DNA from: Vibrio sp. SNU_ST1
GTDB taxonomy: Bacteria > Pseudomonadota > Gammaproteobacteria > Enterobacterales > Vibrionaceae
DNA length: 64,000 nucleotides
Assembly (NCBI RefSeq): GCF_030563405.1
Contig: NZ_CP130748.1
Span: forward strand, 3,100,001-3,164,000
Reading direction: 5' to 3'
Shown here: positions 1 through 7,555 of the stretch, in pieces
Numbering within the stretch: the stretch's first letter is position 1
Layout of the letters: the number at the start of each line of letters is the position of its first letter
The notes under the pieces: generated by a model
What the model saw: the letters and a program-made list of their open reading frames with translations, nothing else
Told to the model about the DNA's origin: nothing
Database searches by the model: none
Program-made: the position numbers and the translations under genes

Positions 1-367
1 ATTAGGGAACTTCCAACACTATACAAACCTAGACTTACAAAGTAAGTAAATTACTTTTCTTAAACCCACTTTGTCAGGTTTCGCTAAGCTTCCTGTCAAA
101 AAAACATCACAAAAATCAAACCTAAAACCTACAAAACCCAATAAAACAAACCCAGGCACCACCAAGCCCCATTAATACAGTTTAACAACCTTTAACAATA
201 TAAATTACACAAAACACCCATTACAAAACAACAACTTAAAACAAATAAGAACAAAAAAAAACCATAGCGAACAAAATAAGAACACACCAAAATACACAGC
301 AAACATAGCAAAATTGATATAAAACCCAATAGTTTTCTATCACTTTTAAAGGTTTCGAAAGTAATCC
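1..367. other. AT-rich, G-poor intergenic region
   Basis: No convincing gene is visible. The plus strand is very poor in G and rich in A and C; positions 181-240 contain no G at all. A minus-strand open frame here would need a TTG start and codes for a low-complexity Phe/Cys/Leu-rich chain, so I treat it as a composition artefact. Such C-rich, G-poor RNA is the kind of sequence Rho binds, but that is inference only. Confidence 0.5.
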
Positions 368-397
368 TTGATCTAAAGCCATAAGTGGTGCTATTCT
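368..397 (+). promoter_or_regulatory. candidate sigma-70 promoter of the small-peptide unit
   Basis: TTGATC at 368-373 and TATTCT at 392-397 are separated by 18 bases. Transcription would start near 404, about 35 bases before the short ORF at 439. This is an eyeball prediction. Confidence 0.4.
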
Positions 398-438
398 TTA
401 AAACATAGCGAGAGACAACCAAATTTAGGAGTAGTGTT

Positions 439-519
439 ATGATTTCATCTTCGCAAAGACAAGGACTTGTAATGATCGCGGTAGTTGTAGGTCTAATGAC
501 ACTACCGATGATGTACTAA
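439..519 (+). CDS. 26-residue hydrophobic peptide
   Basis: This is a short frame of 26 codons plus stop with ATG at 439. A good ribosome binding site (AGGAG, about 427-431) precedes it, and a strong terminator follows directly. The peptide has a short polar N-terminus (Ser/Gln/Arg), then a run of about 17 hydrophobic residues rich in Val, Leu and Met, so one membrane segment is likely. The promoter, ribosome binding site, ORF and terminator form a self-contained transcript of roughly 160 bases. It could be a small membrane protein, a type I toxin-like peptide or a dual-function sRNA. I do not recognise it. Confidence 0.5.
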   Translation: MISSSQRQGLVMIAVVVGLMTLPMMY

Positions 520-533
520 GCAAGTTACAGATA

Positions 534-565
534 AAAAAAGGGACGCCATTAGCGTCCCTTTTTTG
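534..565. terminator. bidirectional Rho-independent terminator
   Basis: A 7-bp GC-rich stem (GGGACGC/GCGTCCC, 540-546 and 552-558) is flanked by an A-run and a T-run. It therefore works in both directions, ending the small-peptide transcript (+) and the gene at 576-950 (-). Confidence 0.85.
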
Positions 566-575
566 TTCAATTTTT

Positions 576-950
576 TTACTTCGAAAACAGATGCAGTGTT
601 AACACATCCCAGTTCGCATAATAGAAACCAGCGGCAGCTAAAGTCATTGCCATCATCAGTAAGATTGCAACTCGCCAAATAAAACGACCACTACGTGGAG
701 TCAACTCCTTCTCACAGTCGTTACACATCATGATGAACTTATGTTGGTCTTCCAACTTAGCCTCATGCTCATTGACTACCTTATTACGACACGTTGCGAT
801 ATAACGCAGCTTACTCACCATATCGTGCGGTAGCCTTTCTTCACAGCTTGACACAAGCTCATGCAATCCTTCGCCTTCGGCATGATATTGAAGCCTCAAT
901 AATTTCTCTATATTACGAGTTCTTGTCACCACTTTTTCAATATCGGTCAT
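576..950 (-). CDS. DUF4145-like membrane-anchored protein
   Basis: This protein has 124 residues from the chosen ATG at 950, which has a GGGAGGG ribosome binding site. An upstream in-frame start at 971 lacks one. Residues 1-80 are helical and charged, with a CNDCEKEL segment, and resemble DUF4145 proteins that sense or bind nucleic acid or nucleotides (weak family recall). Residues about 92-112 form a single transmembrane helix near the C-terminus, so it is probably a tail-anchored inner-membrane protein with a cytoplasmic N-domain. Function is unknown. Confidence 0.7.
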   Translation of the reverse strand: MTDIEKVVTRTRNIEKLLRLQYHAEGEGLHELVSSCEERLPHDMVSKLRYIATCRNKVVNEHEAKLEDQHKFIMMCNDCEKELTPRSGRFIWRVAILLMMAMTLAAAGFYYANWDVLTLHLFSK

Positions 951-1194
951 ATTAGCCCTCCCACTCCACACTATAATTCTAGTCGAGCATTTCCCTATTC
1001 TTATACAAAATCACTGTTATTTACGAGAGAAAGAGACAATAAATAACAATGCTTTATCCCAAACTGGCCTCTAAATGTGATGTCTGCCGAAAAATAATCA
1101 GCTTGGCTTACAACAGTTCACGAATAACGGCTTGAAACACATATCCCTATTGCTTGAAAGATTAGAATAACCATCACGACTACATGGAGGTTAC

Positions 1195-1524
1195 ATGCCT
1201 AATTCACTCTTTTTTGCCATCTTTGCACTCGCCGGTCTAGCGGCTTGGGTATTTCTTGGTTTCTATCGAAAGCACTCACAAGGTGAAAATGCGCCAGAAA
1301 AGAAAGTGAACGTCACTGTATTAGACAAACAATCCATCGACCTTCCTGATGCAGAACCAGGCCAAGAAGATCAAGAGTATTGGATTTACGTTCAACGTGG
1401 TGTGGTTGGTCCAAAACGAGAATTCCAAGTCGGAATCCACTACTTCCACGCCCTGAACCCTGGCGACAAAGGAACCTTAACCTACCAAGGCGATAAGTTC
1501 TTACACTTTGCATTGAAGCGCTAA
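1195..1524 (+). CDS. DUF2500 family protein
   Basis: This 109-residue protein has an N-terminal membrane anchor (about residues 3-24). A soluble domain follows that starts with a KVNVTVLDKQ strand and contains a YWIYVQ strand, as in DUF2500 proteins of enterobacteria and vibrios. The domain is probably a beta-rich periplasmic or cytoplasmic fold. The start is supported by GGAGG just upstream. It is transcribed away from the DUF4145-like gene across a 244-bp gap (951-1194) with no other gene. No function is established for the family. Confidence 0.8.
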   Translation: MPNSLFFAIFALAGLAAWVFLGFYRKHSQGENAPEKKVNVTVLDKQSIDLPDAEPGQEDQEYWIYVQRGVVGPKREFQVGIHYFHALNPGDKGTLTYQGDKFLHFALKR

Positions 1525-1584
1525 ACATTAGGTACTTCAACTGTATCTTCTAAGCAATCCATCAGAAAGCCTTAGCACCCACCG

Positions 1585-2598
1585 CTAAGGCAATAACCAA
1601 CGTGTTTTATCTGACTTAGAGACCAAGCAGCTCATCCATAACGCGCCAGCTCCGCTGATCACGATCCATAGGGGAATAACCCAAGCTGGATGTCCTTGAT
1701 ACCAACCGAACTCTTTCATTGGCCATAAGAAAATCGGGTGCAGCAGATAAATACCTAAGCTGTGTTTACTGATAAAACCAACCACTTGATTACTCTTCTC
1801 AGACAAGCCTTCACCATAATAACGGCACACCATGAATACCATGCTCGCCGCCAATACGGTGTTCAACGTCTTGTAAGATAACCAACGCCCTACCGTGTAC
1901 TCTTCTGCTACCAAACTTGCGTCAACCACCATGTAAACCGTGGTCAGTAACGCTAACCCACCAAGTAACACACTCACGCCGACAGTCATCTTGTTAAGTG
2001 GAACAATCTTATACAGCAGGTAACCCAACGGTAAGTACCCGGTGTACAACCACAATTCGTGACTCCAAGGGCCATCGATTTTCAATAAGAACAATAACGT
2101 TGTGAACAACCATACCGCCGTAAAGGCATAGACAGATCTATCACCGTACTTTCTGACCATGATCTGTAAAAAAGGAATCACAAAGTAGAGTGGGATAAAG
2201 TAATAGAAGAAACCAAGGTGATAGTAGGTATAGTGGTGATAACTATTAAGCAAAACCTCCCAACTGACGTCGGCATCAAAACCCATTAGCGACCAACCTG
2301 ATAGGTAGGTATAGAAAAGCGACCAAACAATAAATGGGATCAGCACCTTACCCAGACGGCGCTTGAGGTAGTATTTAGCGTCAAACGGGCGCTGATCACT
2401 CAGCATCAATGCACCAGTAATCAAGATGAACACCGGTACTGCCCAGCGGCTGAAACCATTCACCGTAATGGCGGTCAGCCACTCACCGAAAGGAATATTG
2501 CTTAATTCATTGCGATAAGGCGCCAAAACATGAATCGCGATAACAGCTATGGCCGCGACACATCGTGCTAAATCAAAAAAGAGAATTCGCTGCTTCAT
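1585..2598 (-). CDS. acyltransferase 3 family membrane protein (WecH/OafA-like)
   Basis: The protein has 337 residues with about ten transmembrane helices. An N-terminal RILFFDLARCVAAIAVIAIH segment carries the arginine and histidine typical of acyltransferase family 3 (Acyl_transf_3), whose members move acetyl or other acyl groups onto sugars of surface polysaccharides. A late TM segment has the HSLGIYLLHPIF motif usual for the family. The length fits a single-domain member without the SGNH domain. It lies alone between the DUF2500 gene (convergent) and arsJ, so context does not tell the substrate. Confidence 0.85.
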   Translation of the reverse strand: MKQRILFFDLARCVAAIAVIAIHVLAPYRNELSNIPFGEWLTAITVNGFSRWAVPVFILITGALMLSDQRPFDAKYYLKRRLGKVLIPFIVWSLFYTYLSGWSLMGFDADVSWEVLLNSYHHYTYYHLGFFYYFIPLYFVIPFLQIMVRKYGDRSVYAFTAVWLFTTLLFLLKIDGPWSHELWLYTGYLPLGYLLYKIVPLNKMTVGVSVLLGGLALLTTVYMVVDASLVAEEYTVGRWLSYKTLNTVLAASMVFMVCRYYGEGLSEKSNQVVGFISKHSLGIYLLHPIFLWPMKEFGWYQGHPAWVIPLWIVISGAGALWMSCLVSKSDKTRWLLP

Positions 2599-2639
2599 GT
2601 AAATGCCTGATTAATATTCAATCATTCTACTATAGCAAT

Positions 2640-2675
2640 AAAAAAGCTGACCGGAATAAATACCAAGTCAGCTTA
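2640..2675 (-). terminator. terminator of the arsenic operon
   Basis: On the minus strand an AAGCTGAC/GTCAGCTT stem with a loop of about 14 bases is followed by six T residues. It lies downstream of arsJ and just upstream of the acyltransferase gene, so it would separate the two units. Confidence 0.75.
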
Positions 2676-2782
2676 GTGTTAAAGGAGGTACTTATCGCGA
2701 ATTTAACTCATTCGGCTCTAGGTTATTCGACTTAAGCTTATGCGACTTTCACTCTTACAAATGAGGCTCATGCGGCTGAAGC

Positions 2783-4003
2783 TTATGCCGCTGAGATTTG
2801 CGACACTTTAGGTAAACGCAGAGAGATCACCGTCGTTATCGCTAAGAACGCAAAAGATACCCACAGACACGCAGACAAACCGGCTATTTGGAATACCAAG
2901 CCCGACAATATCGTGCCAATCAAGCGACCCATCGCGTTCGCCATGTAGTAGAAACCGACATCAAGAGACACCCCATCGCCTTTCGCATAGCTCACAATCA
3001 AATATGAGTGAAGTGATGAGTTCACCGCAAAGATGGCACCAAATACCATCAAACCACCGATGATAACTAGCTCTGGTTGCCAGCCAATTTGCACCGCATA
3101 GGCAATACCGGCAGTCACAATAGCCAATGCACCCGCCCACAACAGCGCTGCATGACCATCAGGCACCTTGCCTTGCGCTTTACCGGTAATCTTAGGCGCA
3201 ATACCCTGCACAAAACCATATGCGATGGTCCAAGCCGCTAAGAAACCACCCACCCATGAGTGGTCCCAACCAAACACACTGCCTAGATAAATCGGCAAAG
3301 CAATCACAAACCACACATCACGAGCACCAAATAGGAACATACGCGCAGCCGACAAGATATTGATGGATTCAGACTTAGAGAAGATTTGTTTAAACTTAGG
3401 TTTAGTTTTCGCTTTGCCCATGCCTGCTTCTAAGCTTACCAAACTGCCAACAAACACCAATGCCAACACAGCAGCCATCGCTAGCACTGCGTATTGGAAA
3501 CCAATCGTCGAAAGCAGTAAGCCACCGATAAAGAACCCGGCACCTTTCAGTGCATTCTTAGATCCGGTTAGAATCGCAATCCACTTATAAAGCGCACCTT
3601 GCTGCTCATCCGGGACTAAGGTTTTAATCGAGCTTTTAGCACTCATCTTATTGAGGTCTTTAGCGATACCAGACAAGGCCTGCGCCGCCATTACCCAAGG
3701 AATGGTCAACATTGCGGCTGGCACAGCGAGCATGCCCAAGGCGACAACTTGCATCCCTAAGCCGATGTTCATAGTCTTATTGAGGCCAAGACGCGCCCCT
3801 AACCAACCACCAATTAGGTTAGTCACCACACCAAAGAATTCATAAAAAAGGAACAGTGAGGCGATCTCTAACGAACTGTAACCAAGGTCGTAGAAATACA
3901 GAACCACCAGCATACGAAGTGCACCGTCAGTAATGGTGAAGTTCCAGTAATTGAAGGTCACCAGCATGTATTGGCGAACGCTCTTACTTAGATTTGAAAA
4001 CAT
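2783..4003 (-). CDS. arsJ: organoarsenical efflux MFS transporter ArsJ
   Basis: This is a 406-residue major facilitator protein with about 12 transmembrane helices. The start MFSNLSKSVRQYMLVTFNYW and the adjacent NFTITDGALRMLVVLYF stretch are characteristic of ArsJ. ArsJ exports 1-arseno-3-phosphoglycerate made by a dedicated GAPDH, which then hydrolyses outside to arsenate, giving net arsenate extrusion. The dedicated GAPDH-like gene and an ArsR gene lie upstream on the same strand, matching the known arsJ operon. It follows the phosphatase-like gene after a 97-bp gap holding a terminator-like hairpin. Confidence 0.93.
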   Translation of the reverse strand: MFSNLSKSVRQYMLVTFNYWNFTITDGALRMLVVLYFYDLGYSSLEIASLFLFYEFFGVVTNLIGGWLGARLGLNKTMNIGLGMQVVALGMLAVPAAMLTIPWVMAAQALSGIAKDLNKMSAKSSIKTLVPDEQQGALYKWIAILTGSKNALKGAGFFIGGLLLSTIGFQYAVLAMAAVLALVFVGSLVSLEAGMGKAKTKPKFKQIFSKSESINILSAARMFLFGARDVWFVIALPIYLGSVFGWDHSWVGGFLAAWTIAYGFVQGIAPKITGKAQGKVPDGHAALLWAGALAIVTAGIAYAVQIGWQPELVIIGGLMVFGAIFAVNSSLHSYLIVSYAKGDGVSLDVGFYYMANAMGRLIGTILSGLVFQIAGLSACLWVSFAFLAITTVISLRLPKVSQISAA

Positions 4004-4025
4004 AAAGCTATCTCTGCAATCTAAA

Positions 4026-4076
4026 CAAAAAGAGCTTTTGGATCATGATAAGTTCAACACTCCAGATACCAAAAGC
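4026..4076 (-). terminator. terminator-like hairpin between the phosphatase gene and arsJ
   Basis: On the minus strand GCTTTTGG (4069-4076) pairs with CCAAAAGC (4034-4041) around a loop of 27 bases, followed by TCTTTTTG. It has the form of an intrinsic terminator inside the operon. It may lower arsJ expression or protect mRNA ends. Confidence 0.5.
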
Positions 4077-4100
4077 CCCTTGTATAACAACAATGGTTTA

Positions 4101-4610
4101 TTAGCCGTTCGCTACGCCATTAATGTATTCAACCTGAATGGCTTTAGTGAATGCGCCCGGACGCAGTTCCTGCACCTCTTGAACAATTTTGCTCAGATCC
4201 CAACTCTTCTCTAGCAGCAGGTGTGCAGCCAATAAGCCAGTGCGACCAGAACCGCCCATGCAGTGCATCGCTACCTTGCCACCGTTATCCACGACTTGGT
4301 GTAGTGCAGGGCTCGCTGCTTGCCATTTTGCAGCAAAATCAGCACCCGGTGCACAATCGTCTTCGATTTCGATTTCGAACCATTGCATACCTAATGCTTG
4401 CGCTTTCTCACCTAGCTCAGAAACATTCTTGCTTGCCAGTTCTTCACTGTCTAAAGCTGTCACAATCGCTTCTACGCCTTGCACTTTAAGCTGCGCTAGA
4501 GATGCATCTAAGTCAGCTTCCTTAGTGCCTGGGCACGGAGTAAGCACTAACGCACCTTGCTCTAGATCTAGTTGCCATGTTGGGTGTACTTGAGAATTTG
4601 TCATCGTCAT
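4101..4610 (-). CDS. protein tyrosine / dual-specificity phosphatase-like protein of the ars operon
   Basis: About 169 residues. The signature HCMGGSGRTG (Cys near residue 117) is the Cys-X5-Arg loop of protein tyrosine phosphatases of the CDKN3/dual-specificity type, and an Asp pair with a DDCAPG segment upstream may supply the general acid. It lies between the GAPDH-like gene and arsJ, so its substrate is probably linked to arsenate handling. PTP-fold proteins are also known as arsenate reductases (Cdc25-like Acr2 and LMW-PTP-like ArsC), so a reductase role cannot be excluded. The start could be ATG 4610 or 4604; 4604 has better spacing to AAGAG. Confidence 0.85.
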   Translation of the reverse strand: MTMTNSQVHPTWQLDLEQGALVLTPCPGTKEADLDASLAQLKVQGVEAIVTALDSEELASKNVSELGEKAQALGMQWFEIEIEDDCAPGADFAAKWQAASPALHQVVDNGGKVAMHCMGGSGRTGLLAAHLLLEKSWDLSKIVQEVQELRPGAFTKAIQVEYINGVANG

Positions 4611-4642
4611 CAATCTCTTAAAATTCTTTTATATATAGACCG

Positions 4643-4800
4643 ATACTCAAAATAATTGGAGTTGCAGCTAGGCAACCTTTTCCCTACAAAGGAATGAAGT
4701 TCCGCCCTATGAGCATAGGGGTTCTATGTGATTAGGGCGGCCGGTGCTCCAGTGAACTTACGCAGTTAACAACGCTTGCAGCTTCAAGTATTAAGAGTAT
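4643..4800. repeat. ERIC-like palindromic repeat element
   Basis: This imperfect palindrome of about 158 bp has outer arms (ATACTC...TTGCAGC and GCTTGCAGC...GAGTAT) that are inverted copies. A core hairpin CCGCCCTA/TAGGGCGG sits in the middle. The arm wording (ATACTTGAAGCTGCA and CTGCAACTCCAATTATTT on the minus strand) closely follows the ERIC consensus of enterobacteria and vibrios as I recall it. It sits inside the ars operon between the GAPDH and phosphatase genes. At its right end the 9-base unit TATTAAGAG is repeated. Confidence 0.8.
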
Positions 4801-4808
4801 TAAGAGTA

Positions 4809-5810
4809 TTAAGCAAGGCCGACTGTGCGTGCTAACTCAGCTGTGCGCGTTGCGTAGCCCATTTCATTATCGTACCAAGCGTAGATCTTAACCATGCGCT
4901 TACCAACTAACATGGTTGATAGTGCATCTACGATCGTTGAACGTTGGTCGCCTTTGTAATCGATAGAAACCAGTGGACGATCTTCAAAACCAAGGATGCC
5001 TTTCAGTTCATTCTCAGACGCTTCTTTCAGCATCGCGTTAACTTCTTCTGCTGTTGTGTCTTGCTTCACTTCGAAGATGATGTCAGTCAGAGAAGCGTTC
5101 GCTAGAGGTACACGAACCGCGTGGCCATTGATGCGGTTTTCAAGCTCTGGGAAGATCTCAACAATCGCTTTAGCACTGCCCGTTGTTGTCGGGATAAGGC
5201 TCATGCCACATGCACGTGCACGGCGTAAGTCTTTATGGGGCGCATCAAGAATAGTTTGCGTATTGGTTAGATCGTGAATAGTAGTGAAGGCTGCATTTTC
5301 AATACCCAGCTTCTCGTTGATCACTTTAACCACTGGCGCGAGACAGTTGGTAGTACAAGACGCTGCCGTTACGATTTTGTGTACAGCTGGGTCGAAGATA
5401 TTATCGTTCACACCGACAACGATGTTTGCAATGCCTTCTTCTTTCACTGGTGCCGATACCACAACGCGCTTCACGCCTTGCTCAAGGTATTTGTTTAGGA
5501 AAGATGTCTTACGGTGAACACCCGTCGCTTCAATCACCACATCACAGTCAGACCAATCGATCGCATCGATGTCGCGCTCTTTGGTGGTTTTGATGCGTTG
5601 ATCGTTGATGATCATCTCGTCGCCTTCAACAGCGACTTCGTGGTTCCAACGACCTTGAACTGAATCGAACTCGAGAAGGTGAGCCAGTGTCGCTGTATCG
5701 CCAGCAACATCGTTAATTTGAACAAATTCTAGATCAGCCCAATCGAATGCTGCGCGAAGTGCTAGACGGCCGATACGGCCAAAACCATTAATACCTACTT
5801 TAACTGTCAT
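4809..5810 (-). CDS. ArsJ-associated glyceraldehyde-3-phosphate dehydrogenase
   Basis: This 333-residue protein has the NAD-binding [10 protein letters not shown] at residues 7-16 and the catalytic cysteine motif SCTTNC with Cys152. It has the full length of type I GAPDH. In ars operons such paralogues use arsenate in place of phosphate to form 1-arseno-3-phosphoglycerate, the ArsJ substrate. Being second after arsR and upstream of arsJ supports this role over central glycolysis. The start ATG at 5810 has a GAGAGA ribosome binding site. Overlapping plus-strand frames are shadows. Confidence 0.93.
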   Translation of the reverse strand: MTVKVGINGFGRIGRLALRAAFDWADLEFVQINDVAGDTATLAHLLEFDSVQGRWNHEVAVEGDEMIINDQRIKTTKERDIDAIDWSDCDVVIEATGVHRKTSFLNKYLEQGVKRVVVSAPVKEEGIANIVVGVNDNIFDPAVHKIVTAASCTTNCLAPVVKVINEKLGIENAAFTTIHDLTNTQTILDAPHKDLRRARACGMSLIPTTTGSAKAIVEIFPELENRINGHAVRVPLANASLTDIIFEVKQDTTAEEVNAMLKEASENELKGILGFEDRPLVSIDYKGDQRSTIVDALSTMLVGKRMVKIYAWYDNEMGYATRTAELARTVGLA

Positions 5811-5849
5811 TGTGTTCTCTCAGTTAGTGGTGAATCTAAAAACATTAAA

Positions 5850-6191
5850 TTAAACGCAACATTGAGGGCGTGAAGTCATGGCTTCTAGGCGCTCAATGTC
5901 CTGTTGGTATTCAGTTTTCAAACAGTTCGATGCGATAAGGTCATCAATTAACTTTAGCATCCAACCCGGTAAATCTTGTGACAGACGGTAGAACACCCAC
6001 TGCCCTTGGCGAACGTCAGTTAAAATTCCGTTTGAACGCAACTGCGCAAGATGGCGGGAAATCTTTGGCTGACTTTCTTGTAATGCCTGAGTCAACTCAC
6101 CAACAGATAGGCACTCTTGGCGCACGATCATCATTAAGCAACGCACTCGCGTTTCATCAGACAGTAATTTAAAAAATTGGTGAGGAAGCAT
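5850..6191 (-). CDS. arsR: ArsR/SmtB family arsenic-responsive repressor
   Basis: About 113 residues from the preferred ATG at 6191, giving MLPHQFFKLLSDETRVRC, the usual N-terminus of ArsR proteins. A winged helix-turn-helix (ELTQALQESQPKISRHLAQLR) follows. The classical CVC metal motif is absent: the corresponding stretch is ECLSVGEL, with one Cys. The C-terminus ends QCCV, so As(III) is probably bound by the single Cys plus the terminal Cys pair, an arrangement known for some atypical ArsR proteins. An earlier ATG at 6215 lies inside the likely operator and is less likely. First gene of the ars operon. Confidence 0.92.
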   Translation of the reverse strand: MLPHQFFKLLSDETRVRCLMMIVRQECLSVGELTQALQESQPKISRHLAQLRSNGILTDVRQGQWVFYRLSQDLPGWMLKLIDDLIASNCLKTEYQQDIERLEAMTSRPQCCV

Positions 6192-6202
6192 GGCTACATA
6201 CT

Positions 6203-6223
6203 CATATATGGACATGCATATAT
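6203..6223. promoter_or_regulatory. candidate ArsR operator
   Basis: CATATATG (6203-6210) and GCATATAT (6216-6223) form two AT-rich half-sites 13 bases apart just upstream of arsR, in the place and style of ArsR/SmtB operators. No binding evidence can be read from sequence alone. Confidence 0.45.
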
Positions 6224-6231
6224 CTTAGTTA

Positions 6232-6262
6232 TAAAAAAACGCACGTCAAGGCGTGCGTTTTC
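6232..6262 (-). terminator. Rho-independent terminator
   Basis: The stem ACGCACG/CGTGCGT is followed on the minus strand by a run of seven T. It ends the EAL/HDOD gene and insulates arsR. Confidence 0.8.
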
Positions 6263-6289
6263 ATTGTCATAATAGTTTAACGAAAAGTA

Positions 6290-7510
6290 TCAGAGTTTGT
6301 TGGTAACAATATGGCTCCAGCGTCGGGCTTCAGTTAGTTCTGTTTTCACTTGTTCCACGTTCAACCCTAAATCAGCACAGTGATCATCAATCTTTTGCCA
6401 ATCAGCATGTTCGAAACTTTCTTCAAGCGCTAATAATGCGCCATATGGACCTTCTCTGCGCAGCAAGGCGACCTTAATACTTGTGCATAGCGGTAATTGT
6501 TCAATTAAGTTCTCTAACGACAGATCGAGCAACGCATCAAGCAATGAGAACAAACCAATCATAAAGGCTTGTTCAGTATGCCCTTTAAATACTTGGTAAC
6601 GAGACATCCGTTGGCAAAACTGCGCACGCTGCAAAGACAGGCCATACAGCTCTTTGGGCTTTTTGTCAGAGACATAAGACGCTACTGCTAGCGAGACAAA
6701 CATTTTCAGTTTCTCTTGCCCTAAATAAACCAAGGCCTGACGAAATGAAGAGATGGTGACCTCAAGGCGGGGTGACATAGTGTTCACAAAACGCAGAAGC
6801 TTATAGGATAAGGCAATATCTTTCGCGACGATGCTTTCAACACGTTGGAAGTCGACATCCGGCTTACAGACCTCTTGGAATAGCTCCATCGCTATCACTT
6901 GCTCTGGGCTAATATACTTAGTCTTTATGATTTCGGGCTTACTAAAGAAATAGCCTTGGAAAAACTTAAACCCTGCTTCTTTCGCTTGTTGGAACTCTTG
7001 TTCCGTTTCAACCCGCTCAGCAAGAAAACTATACTTCTTCCCTTCGTTCTTTTTGACTAACTCACACGCCGCATCCAAACCCATCTGCATGATATCAAGC
7101 TTAACAATATGCGTATATTGAAGGAAACGTTCCCACTCAGGTGTCGAAGTAAAATCATCTAGGGCAATCATATACCCTGCTTGATAGAGCTCTTTGATTA
7201 CCTCTAATAGCTCATCGGTCGGTTGGCAGGTTTCAAGAATCTCAACCACGACCTTATCTTTCGGTAAGCTCATTGGAAGACGACGAATCAAGCTTTGATA
7301 CGGAAAATTAATAAAGCAGCGTGAAGATGGGATCGAAGGGTTAAGCCCAACTGACAAGAAGTTTTCAACGATCAGGCGATACGTTGCTCGATTAGACTCA
7401 ATATGCGCGGGGTAGGCATTCCTATCACCGTCACGAAACAGCAGCTCATAACCAAGCGTGTTCTTGTTACGGTTTAAGATAGGTTGTCGAGCAACGTACG
7501 TAGCGGTCAT
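6290..7510 (-). CDS. EAL/HDOD domain signalling protein (YuxH family)
   Basis: This 406-residue protein has an N-terminal EAL-like domain (about 1-200) and a C-terminal HDOD domain (about 205-390). The EAL signature is degenerate: ELLFR replaces EAL-V-R, and ALDDFTSTPEW keeps the DDF pair but not the following GTGYSS. Diguanylate phosphodiesterase activity is therefore doubtful, and it more likely binds c-di-GMP or partner proteins. Vibrio members of this family affect motility and biofilm (CdgJ type, from memory). It is transcribed alone and ends in a strong terminator. Confidence 0.85.
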   Translation of the reverse strand: MTATYVARQPILNRNKNTLGYELLFRDGDRNAYPAHIESNRATYRLIVENFLSVGLNPSIPSSRCFINFPYQSLIRRLPMSLPKDKVVVEILETCQPTDELLEVIKELYQAGYMIALDDFTSTPEWERFLQYTHIVKLDIMQMGLDAACELVKKNEGKKYSFLAERVETEQEFQQAKEAGFKFFQGYFFSKPEIIKTKYISPEQVIAMELFQEVCKPDVDFQRVESIVAKDIALSYKLLRFVNTMSPRLEVTISSFRQALVYLGQEKLKMFVSLAVASYVSDKKPKELYGLSLQRAQFCQRMSRYQVFKGHTEQAFMIGLFSLLDALLDLSLENLIEQLPLCTSIKVALLRREGPYGALLALEESFEHADWQKIDDHCADLGLNVEQVKTELTEARRWSHIVTNKL

Positions 7511-7555
7511 TTATTGATAACTCTAATTGATTTAACTATAACTCTATTACTTTCA

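Noticed and set aside
192..422. Minus-strand frame of 76 residues rich in Phe, Leu and Cys
   Set aside because: It needs a TTG start without a ribosome binding site and reflects the G-poor composition of the other strand.
4151..4593. Plus-strand frames opposite the phosphatase gene
   Set aside because: Shadows of a well-supported gene with a PTP signature.
4643..4800. CRISPR-like repeats or a riboswitch in the ars operon gap
   Set aside because: The sequence is one long palindrome with ERIC-type arms and has no spacer-repeat pattern.
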